Below, one piece after another: positions 33,496 through 39,941 of a stretch of DNA of 64,000 nucleotides. How positions within the stretch are numbered: the first letter of the stretch is position 1; the number at the start of each line of letters is the position of its first letter. The stretch covers positions 1-64,000 of the forward strand of contig JBFWUW010000034.1 in the NCBI GenBank assembly GCA_050247075.1, given 5' to 3'. The notes below the pieces were generated by a model. The model made no database searches, was not told the DNA's origin, and saw only the letters and a program-made list of their open reading frames with translations. Made by a program: the position numbers and the translations under genes. The stretch comes from JBFWUW01 sp050247075 (lineage in GTDB: Bacteria; Planctomycetota; Planctomycetia; Pirellulales; JBFWUW01).

Positions 33496-33786
33496 CTAGC
33501 CCAACACTTTCGCCAAGATGTCGGCTTCTCGCAGAATCTTGACTTCGCGGCCATTGAGGTCGATCTCGGTGCCGGAGTACTTGCCGTAGATGACTTCGTC
33601 GCCGACGGTGATGGAAAGCGAGCCGCGCTCGCCGCTGTCGAGCAACTTGCCCGGCCCAACCGAGACCACGGTGCCGCGCTGCGGCTTCACCTTGGCCGTA
33701 TCGGGCAGCACAATGCCGCCAGCCGTGACCTCTTCGGCGTCCATCGGTTCAACAACAACACGATCATCGAGAGGACGGAGTTTCAT
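33496..33786 (-). CDS. groES: Co-chaperonin GroES
   Basis: 96 residues. KLRPLDDRVVVEPMDAEEVTAGGIVLPD includes the mobile-loop region, followed by RGTVVSVGPGKLLDSGERG and the end KYSGTEIDLNGREVKILREADILAKVLG. Forms the lid of the GroEL chamber. It lies between two groEL genes, transcribed with them on the minus strand. Confidence 0.96.
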   Translation of the reverse strand: MKLRPLDDRVVVEPMDAEEVTAGGIVLPDTAKVKPQRGTVVSVGPGKLLDSGERGSLSITVGDEVIYGKYSGTEIDLNGREVKILREADILAKVLG

Positions 33787-33811
33787 GGGTTCGTTCCTTG
33801 GTTATGTGAGT

Positions 33812-33903
33812 TTTTAGTTGTTAGTTTTCAGTATTCAGTTTTCAGTTTTCAGAAGGCGGCTGGACTTACTTTTTCGCCTTTCGCCTTCATCCTTTCGCCC
33901 TTC
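33812..33903. repeat. Simple arrays between groEL1 stop and groES start
   Basis: On the minus strand, directly after the groEL1 TAG, comes AAGGGCGAAAGGATGAAGG, then CTGAAAACTGAAAACTGAA-type steps. The arrays fill most of the 116-base gap. Confidence 0.8.
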
Positions 33904-35600
33904 TACATCATGCCACCCATGCCACCCATGCCACCCATGCCACCCATTCCTCCCATGTCCATCCCACCCATGCCGCCACCGTGGCCGTGGTGGTCGTGGT
34001 GGTCGTCGTCTCCGCCTTCCTTGGGGATCTCGGTGATCAAGGCTTCAGTGGTGAGCAGCAGCGAAGCCACGCTGGCCGCGTTTTGCAGGGCGCTGCGGAC
34101 GACCTTGGCGGGGTCGATGATGCCAGCCGCCACCAGGTCGCAGTAGCTATTCTTGTCTGCGTCGTAGCCCTCGTTCTTCCCCTTGAGCTGGCGGACACGA
34201 TTGACAACCACCGCGCCGTCTAGGCCGGCGTTCTCGGCGATGCAACGCAGAGGATAATCCAGCACATTACGGACAATCTTGGCGCCCAACGCTTCGTCGC
34301 CCGACAGGCTGAGCTTGTCGAGAGCCTTCTCCGACCGGATCAACGCCACGCCGCCTCCGGGGACAATACCCTCGGCCAAAGCCGCCTGAACGGCGTTCTT
34401 GGCGTCCTCGATGAGCCACTTGCGCTCTTTCATTTCGGTCTCGGTGGCGGCACCGCAGTTAATCTGCGCCACGCCGCCGGCCAACTTGGCCAACCGCTCT
34501 TGCAGCTTCTCGCGGTCGTACTCGCTATCGGTAACGCCGATCTCGCGGCGAATCTGCTCGGCGCGGCCTTCGATCTCGGGCTTCTTGCCGGCACCGTCGA
34601 CGATGGTGGTCTCTTCGCTGGTGATGATGACTTTTTTGGCCTTGCCCAAATCGCTGAGCTTGACCGATTCCAGCGAGATGCCCAAATCCTTGAAGATGGC
34701 GACTCCTTGCGTCAACACGGCCAGGTCGCCGAGTTGGGCCTTGCGGCGGTCGCCGTAGCCAGGGGCCTTAACGGCACAGACGTTCAAGATGCCGCGCATC
34801 TTGTTGACGACCAGCGTCGCCAAGGCCTCGCCTTCCAAATCCTCGGCGATAATCAGCAGCGGCTTGCCGGCCTTGCTGACGGCCTCCAGCAGCGGCACCA
34901 GCGACTTGACCGAGGAAATTTTCTCCTCGTAGATCAAGATCAGGCAGTTTTCCAACTCGCAGGTCTGGCTGTCGGGGTTGGTAACGAAGTGCGGCGAGAG
35001 ATAGCCGCGGTCGAACTGCATCCCCTCCACAATATCAACCGTGGTGGTCGATTGTTTGCCTTCCTCGATGGTAATCACCCCATCCTTGCCGACCTTCAGG
35101 AAAGCCTCCGTCAGCACGTCGCCAATGTCCGGGTCGTTGTTGCCCGCGATGGTGGCGATTTGCTTGAGCTCGGACTTGTTCTTTTCGTTGATGGGCGTGG
35201 ATAACTTGCCAATCGCCTCGACAATCGCCTCGGTGGCGGTGGAGATCCCCCGGGAGAGCGCCATCGGGTCGGCACCGGCGGCAATCATCTTCAGGCCTTC
35301 CTTGAAGATCGCCTCGGCCAAGACGGTGGCGGTGGTGGTGCCGTCGCCCGCTACGTCGTTGGTCTTGCTGGCGGCCTCTTTGACCAACTGGGCACCCAGG
35401 TTTTCAAACGGGTCGTCCAGTTCGATATCCTCGGCCACGGTCACGCCGTCCTTGGTGATCTTGGGCGATCCCCAGCCTTTGTCCAGAACCGCGTTGCGTC
35501 CGCGGGGACCAAGCGTGCTGCGGACTGCCTTGGCCAACTTCGCCACGCCGTCCAAGAGCGGTTGGCGTGCCTCGTCGTCAAACACCATTTGTTTCGCCAC
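33903..35600 (-). CDS. groEL1: Chaperonin GroEL, first copy with His/Gly/Met-rich tail
   Basis: 565 residues with the standard landmarks: STLGPRGRNAVLDKGWGSP, GDGTTTATVLAEAI, TLVVNKMRGILNVCAVKAPGYGD and EGIVPGGGVALIRSEK. The C-terminus is a His-rich patch (DDDHHDHHGHGGG), then repeated GGM units ending GGMM. The chamber-facing GGM tail is normal for GroEL; the His cluster (metal-binding type) is extra. First gene of groEL-groES-groEL. About 190 bases upstream is a candidate sigma-54-type promoter. Confidence 0.96.
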   Translation of the reverse strand: MAKQMVFDDEARQPLLDGVAKLAKAVRSTLGPRGRNAVLDKGWGSPKITKDGVTVAEDIELDDPFENLGAQLVKEAASKTNDVAGDGTTTATVLAEAIFKEGLKMIAAGADPMALSRGISTATEAIVEAIGKLSTPINEKNKSELKQIATIAGNNDPDIGDVLTEAFLKVGKDGVITIEEGKQSTTTVDIVEGMQFDRGYLSPHFVTNPDSQTCELENCLILIYEEKISSVKSLVPLLEAVSKAGKPLLIIAEDLEGEALATLVVNKMRGILNVCAVKAPGYGDRRKAQLGDLAVLTQGVAIFKDLGISLESVKLSDLGKAKKVIITSEETTIVDGAGKKPEIEGRAEQIRREIGVTDSEYDREKLQERLAKLAGGVAQINCGAATETEMKERKWLIEDAKNAVQAALAEGIVPGGGVALIRSEKALDKLSLSGDEALGAKIVRNVLDYPLRCIAENAGLDGAVVVNRVRQLKGKNEGYDADKNSYCDLVAAGIIDPAKVVRSALQNAASVASLLLTTEALITEIPKEGGDDDHHDHHGHGGGMGGMDMGGMGGMGGMGGMGGMM

Positions 35601-35800
35601 GGTTGACTCCTTAAAGTGTTGCGGACCAGTTTACGGGGAGAGCGCCAGACCCGGTGATGACCAAAATCGAGACGCGTATGTTGTACGTGCGAACCTACCG
35701 ACCGGCCGAGCTAGCTGGACCCGCGTTGAACGGGAACCACGGTTTGCGAGAACCTTCGTCAGCCAACTTTGGCAGGCCAAGCGGAATTTGCCTTGCTTAA

Positions 35801-35817
35801 AGCAAGCGGCGCGCCAA
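35801..35817 (-). promoter_or_regulatory. Candidate sigma-54 (-24/-12) promoter for the groE cluster
   Basis: The minus strand reads TTGGCGCGCCGCTTGCT, which fits TTGGCACG-N4-TTGCW with one mismatch and the required 10 bases between GG and GC. It overlaps an inverted repeat, CTTGCTT-A-AAGCAAG (35792-35806). About 190 bases of leader would precede groEL1. Chance occurrence in GC-rich DNA is possible. Confidence 0.35.
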
Positions 35818-35930
35818 TTGCCCGGCCGACGACGTAACTTGCTAATTGGCAACGATTTTTGCCAAAAAGTCGCAACTCACCGGTAGTCGAGCGGCGGCGG
35901 GCCAGTTGGCAGGGTGTCATAATGGCAGGA

Positions 35931-36020
35931 AGGAGGGAGAAAGGATGAAGGCGAAAGGCGAAAGGCTGAAAATGCCGAATTCGACATTCAGCATTCGACA
36001 CTCACCACTCTCCCCACTCC
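35931..36020. repeat. AAGG array plus CATTCGACACTCACC-type array
   Basis: GAAAGGATGAAGGCGAAAGG (35940-35960) runs into GAATTCGACATTCAGCATTC (about 35978-36005) and CACTCACCACTCTCCCC. The second vocabulary recurs inside polA (41781-41865). The rest of the gap 35601-36080 has no gene. Confidence 0.75.
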
Positions 36021-36080
36021 CCCCGGCCTGCGCGGTAAACTGATCCTATCGCCACCAGGTACTATTGGGAGTCTTTCGCC

Positions 36081-37121
36081 ATGAGCCATGACCCACGTGG
36101 AATTGAACATGTTGTTTCTCGTCGTGCGGCCATTAGCGCGGCTTTGGCGACTGCTGGTGGTGCCGCGGCATTTGGTCAGGCCGCGCTGGCCGCTGGCCCA
36201 GTGGCCCAGCTGGCGCAGCGGGGGGCGGCCTCGCCTAAACGCTACCCCATGAAGAAGTCCATCAATCTGTGGGCTTTTCCCTACCCAGAGCGTATGAATC
36301 TGGAGCAATGCCTGCGGTTGGCCAAGGAGGCCGGCTTTGATGGCATCGAGTTAAACTACGACCTGGAGAACGATCTCTCCCCCAAGTCGGGCACCAAGGA
36401 ATACACCGCGTTGCGAAAACTGGCCGACAAGATCGGCATCGAGATCAGCGGGCTATGCTCGTTCTTGTTCTGGCCCTACCCGTTGACCAGTGGCGATGAG
36501 GCCAAACGGGCACGCGGGCTGGAACTGGCCGGCCTGATGACCCAGGCGGCGGCCGACCTGGGGGTGGAAAACCTGCTGGTAGTCCCCGGCGCGGTCCATA
36601 TCCCCTGGCGGACCGACTACGAACCGGTCCCCAATGACGTGTGCGACCAGCGTGCCCGCCAGGCGATTGCCAGCTTGTTGCCGCAAGCGGAAAAACTGGG
36701 AGTCAGCCTGAACATTGAGAACATCTTCTTCAACGGCTACTTGCTGACGCCGGGGGAGATGATCGCCTTCGTGGACCATTTTGGCAGCGAGCGGGTGCGG
36801 GTTCACTTCGACACCGGCAACATCATGATGTTCCAGTTCCCGGAACATTGGATCGCGCAGCTTGGCCCGCGGATCAAGAACGTCCACCTCAAGGAGTTCA
36901 CCAAGAAAGGGACCGACTACTCGCTGGAGTCGTTCCGGCCCCTGCTGGATGGCACCACCAACTGGCCCGCCGTGCTGGATGCCTTCGACCAGACCGGCTA
37001 CCAGGGTTATTTGACGTTTGAGTATTTCCACCCCTACCAGCACTTTCCCGAAGCACTGGTCCACCAAACCGCCGACTCGCTCGACCGGATGCTGGGGATT
37101 AAGTCATCGGGCCGGGCATAG
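36081..37121 (+). CDS. Tat-exported TIM-barrel isomerase (hydroxypyruvate-isomerase-like)
   Basis: 346 residues. The N-terminal SRRAAISAALATAGGAAA is a Tat-type signal. The barrel begins at MKKSINLWAFPYPERMN, and metal/substrate residues are seen in LNIENIFFNG (Glu), VHFDTGNIMMF (Asp), KNVHLKEF (His) and YLTFEYFHPY (Glu). This arrangement is typical of the xylose-isomerase-like/Hyi superfamily. The Tat signal is notable because most relatives are cytosolic. Substrate unknown. Confidence 0.87.
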   Translation: MSHDPRGIEHVVSRRAAISAALATAGGAAAFGQAALAAGPVAQLAQRGAASPKRYPMKKSINLWAFPYPERMNLEQCLRLAKEAGFDGIELNYDLENDLSPKSGTKEYTALRKLADKIGIEISGLCSFLFWPYPLTSGDEAKRARGLELAGLMTQAAADLGVENLLVVPGAVHIPWRTDYEPVPNDVCDQRARQAIASLLPQAEKLGVSLNIENIFFNGYLLTPGEMIAFVDHFGSERVRVHFDTGNIMMFQFPEHWIAQLGPRIKNVHLKEFTKKGTDYSLESFRPLLDGTTNWPAVLDAFDQTGYQGYLTFEYFHPYQHFPEALVHQTADSLDRMLGIKSSGRA

Positions 37122-37170
37122 CCACTTCACAGGCTGTCCACGAAAGCGAACCAGCCTGGCCATCCGCGTT

Positions 37171-37650
37171 TCATTTGTCCACACGCGGCAACTGCCGATA
37201 CAGGTCGATCATTTCCAGCGCGGCTAGGGCGCATTCAGTCCCTTTGTTGCCGTGATTGCCGCCGGAACGGTGAATGGCCTGCTCCAGCGTATCGCAAGTC
37301 AGCACGCCAAACAGAACGGGAATGCCCGACCGCACGGCGGCCTCGTACAACCCCTGGGCCACGGCCCTGTTGATATGCTGGTCGTGGGTTGTCTCTCCCC
37401 GAATCACCGCCCCCAGGCAAACGACGGCGGCGTATTTGCCGCAACCAGCCAGGCGGTCGGCCACCGGCGGAATCTCAAACGCACCCGGCACCCAAGCCAC
37501 GTCCACGGCATCATTCGCCACGCCATGCGAGGCAAAAGCCTCCAGCGCGCCGGCCAACAACCGGTTGGTCACCGTCTCATTGTAGCGCGAAACAACAATC
37601 GCCACGCGGCCAGTGATAGAGCCTACTTGTCCGCGGAAGTGGGTGGGCAT
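37171..37650 (-). CDS. ribH: 6,7-dimethyl-8-ribityllumazine synthase
   Basis: About 159 residues from ATG 37650. It condenses the ribitylamino-uracil with dihydroxybutanone phosphate in riboflavin synthesis. Motifs are in order: GRVAIVVSRYNETVTNRLL, WVPGAFEIPPVADRL, LGAVIRGETTHDQHIN (His general acid region), PVLFGVLTCDTLEQAIHR and NKGTECALAALEM. The frame continues upstream through a simple repeat to 37707, which I regard as non-coding. It follows rho on the minus strand. Confidence 0.95.
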   Translation of the reverse strand: MPTHFRGQVGSITGRVAIVVSRYNETVTNRLLAGALEAFASHGVANDAVDVAWVPGAFEIPPVADRLAGCGKYAAVVCLGAVIRGETTHDQHINRAVAQGLYEAAVRSGIPVLFGVLTCDTLEQAIHRSGGNHGNKGTECALAALEMIDLYRQLPRVDK

Positions 37651-37651
37651 G

Positions 37652-37704
37652 GGGGGAAGGCGAAAGGCTGAAGGCAAAAGGCGAAAAACTGAACACCAAC
37701 AACT
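37652..37704. repeat. AAGG/GAAAAACTG array between rho and ribH
   Basis: GGAAGGCGAAAGGCTGAAGG then AAAAGGCGAAAAACTGAACACC on the plus strand. It abuts the rho stop (37704) and the ribH start. Orientation relative to the genes is opposite to most other arrays. Confidence 0.75.
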
Positions 37705-39149
37705 CACTTCGCATTCATACTCATCAAAAACTCCGCGTTACTCTTCGTCTTTGCCATCCGCGTGGTCAACAGTTCCATCGCTTCCACCGGGCCCATGTCG
37801 TTGAGGACGCGGCGGAGGATGCAGATGCGGCGGTATTCCTCCGGGTCGAGCAGCATTTCCTCGCGGCGGGTGCCGCTGCGGTTGATGTCGATGGCCGGCC
37901 AGACGCGCTTGTCCACCAGCTTGCGGTCCAGCACCACTTCCAGGTTGCCGGTCCCCTTGAACTCCTCGAAGATGACTTCGTCCATCTTGCTGCCGGTATC
38001 GACCAGGGCCGTGGCCAAAATGGTCAGCGAGCCCCCTTCCTCCACCTTGCGGGCCGCACCAAAAAACCGCTTGGGCCGCTGCAGGGCATTGCTATCGACG
38101 CCGCCAGAGAGAATTTTGCCGGAGTGGGGAACCTCGGAGTTCCAGGCCCGCGCCAAGCGGGTGATGGAATCGAGGAAGATCACCACGTCGTGCCCGTACT
38201 CCACCATTCGCTTGGCTTTTTCGATGACCATCTCCGAGACCTGGATATGCCGGGCCGAGACTTCGTCGAAAGTGCTGCTGATGACTTCACAGTTGGGGCC
38301 TTTGACCTGCCGTTCCATGTCGGTGACTTCCTCGGGCCGCTCGTCGATGAGCAGCATGATGACGTAGACCTCCGGGTGGTTGCGGAGCACGCTTTGGGCC
38401 ATCTTTTGCAGCAAGATCGTTTTGCCGGCGCGGGGCGGGCTGACGATCAGCCCGCGCTGGCCAAAGCCAATCGGCACGATCATGTCTACCACCCGCATGC
38501 TGACTTCGTCGGCCTCGGCCTCTAGCATCACGCGCTTGTCGGGATGCAGCGGGGTCAGGTCGTCGAAAAAGACCTTGTCGGCCAGCACGTTGGGGTCTTG
38601 GTAATTGATGGCTTCCACCCGCAACAGGGCGAAGTAGCGTTCGTTTTCCTTGGGGGGCCGAATCTGGCCCGACACGGTGGCACCCGTCCGCAGGCCAAAC
38701 CGGCGGATCTGGCTGGGCGAAACGTAAATGTCGTCGGGGCAAGAGAGATAGTGGTAGTCGGGGCTGCGGAGAAAGCCGAACCCGTCAGGCAGGACTTCCA
38801 GCGTCCCCTCGCCAAACATCAGCCCGTTGAGTTTGGTTCGTTCTTTGAGGATCTTGAAGATCAGATCCTGTTTTTTGATGCCGGTGTAGTCGGTGAGGTT
38901 TTCGGTGCGGGCCTGCTCGATCAACTGCTGCATGCTCATCCGCTGCAGCTCGGCGATGTGGATATCGCCCTGTTTGACGGCCTCGTAGCGCTTGTGCGCG
39001 AAGTCATCGACGGCGTCGAAATCCTCGCTGAGCTTCTCGGCCAGCGAGAGGGGTTCTTGGCCGTTCAGTTCTTCCTCGCGAGGGTCGATGCGGCGCTCGG
39101 TGACGGGGGGCTTTTCCTTCTTGGTCTTTGTGCTTTTCGATTCAGCCAT
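37704..39149 (-). CDS. rho: Transcription termination factor Rho
   Basis: About 481 residues from ATG 39149. A basic and acidic N-terminal extension (about 60 residues) precedes the Rho N-domain (MSMQQLIEQARTEN) and the RNA-binding cold-shock-like fold (EGTLEVLPDGFGFLRSPDYHY, DDIYVSPSQIRRFGLRTG). The ATPase core has Walker A VSPPRAGKTILLQ, LLIDERPEEVTDM, VVIFLDSITRLARAWN and SGGVDSNALQRPKRFFGAARK. Functions as an RNA helicase that ends transcription. Downstream of coaE on the same strand. Confidence 0.96.
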   Translation of the reverse strand: MAESKSTKTKKEKPPVTERRIDPREEELNGQEPLSLAEKLSEDFDAVDDFAHKRYEAVKQGDIHIAELQRMSMQQLIEQARTENLTDYTGIKKQDLIFKILKERTKLNGLMFGEGTLEVLPDGFGFLRSPDYHYLSCPDDIYVSPSQIRRFGLRTGATVSGQIRPPKENERYFALLRVEAINYQDPNVLADKVFFDDLTPLHPDKRVMLEAEADEVSMRVVDMIVPIGFGQRGLIVSPPRAGKTILLQKMAQSVLRNHPEVYVIMLLIDERPEEVTDMERQVKGPNCEVISSTFDEVSARHIQVSEMVIEKAKRMVEYGHDVVIFLDSITRLARAWNSEVPHSGKILSGGVDSNALQRPKRFFGAARKVEEGGSLTILATALVDTGSKMDEVIFEEFKGTGNLEVVLDRKLVDKRVWPAIDINRSGTRREEMLLDPEEYRRICILRRVLNDMGPVEAMELLTTRMAKTKSNAEFLMSMNAK

Positions 39150-39220
39150 GATCGTTTTCTCCAGACAAGACAAGCGAGAGGTGCTGGCGCGCGGAAGGCG
39201 CTGGCGGAGGGAGGCAGGCG

Positions 39221-39252
39221 ATTTTTGATTTTCGATTTTGGATTTTTGATTG
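39221..39252. repeat. GATTTTTGATTTTCGATTTTGG array
   Basis: Short T-rich array of ATTTTTGATT/ATTTTCGATT steps at the coaE stop, in the rho leader. Low-complexity intergenic array like the others but with different unit composition. Confidence 0.7.
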
Positions 39253-39257
39253 AGGGG

Positions 39258-39941
39258 CTATTGGCGGACGTGTTGTTGCAGGAAGGTTTGCCAGTGGCGG
39301 TCTATTTGTTGATGAGTTTCATCGCGGCTGCCGGAGTTGTCGATGACGATGTCGGCGTGGCTGCGTTTGACTTCCAGCGGCTCTTGCGATTCCTCGCGGC
39401 GGATGAAACTTTCGGCCGACCAGCCGCGGGCCAGCGCCCGGGCCAGCCGCACATGGGGCGGCGCATCGACAAACCAAATCTGGTTGCAAAACTTGTTCCA
39501 ACCGCTTTTGAGCATGACGGGTGCATCCATCACCAAGGCTGCATGATTGCCGGAGGAGGCCATGCTGGCTGCCTGACGGCGCAATTCCTGACCGATGAGG
39601 GGGTGGGTTAGTTGTTCTAAATAGTGAAGTTCCGGCGGGCCTTCTGGCGGCGGAGCAAACACAATCTTGGCCACGGCGGGGCGCGAAATGCGGCCATCGG
39701 GCGTAAAAATCGTATCACCCCAGCGCTGGCGGGCGGCTAGCTCAACTTCGGGAAGACATAACACCGCGTGCCCGGCCCGGTCGCCGTCCAGCAGCCCCGC
39801 CCCGTGCTCCAACAGGCGTTGGGCCACCAGGCTTTTGCCACTGGCGACGCCGCCCAGCAAACCAATCACCGGGAGCGGGGGCGTCCACGGAAGATCGGGC
39901 CGAGGCGTCACGTTCGAATCAAAGTTCAAAGGATTGCGCAT
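39258..39941 (-). CDS. coaE: Dephospho-CoA kinase
   Basis: About 227 residues from ATG 39941 (39959 also possible). The P-loop is GLLGGVASGKSLVAQ (about 27-41), the CoaE motif LLDGDRAGHAVL follows, and LEQLTHPLIGQELRRQ contains the conserved T-H-P. It catalyses the last step of CoA synthesis. The 5' end overlaps the polA stop (39919-39921) by 23 bases, implying coupled translation in polA-coaE-rho. Confidence 0.93.
   Translation of the reverse strand: MRNPLNFDSNVTPRPDLPWTPPLPVIGLLGGVASGKSLVAQRLLEHGAGLLDGDRAGHAVLCLPEVELAARQRWGDTIFTPDGRISRPAVAKIVFAPPPEGPPELHYLEQLTHPLIGQELRRQAASMASSGNHAALVMDAPVMLKSGWNKFCNQIWFVDAPPHVRLARALARGWSAESFIRREESQEPLEVKRSHADIVIDNSGSRDETHQQIDRHWQTFLQQHVRQ

Noticed and set aside
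35601..35760. CIRCE operator upstream of groEL1
   Set aside because: I searched by eye for TTAGCACTC-N9-GAGTGCTAA and found nothing close.
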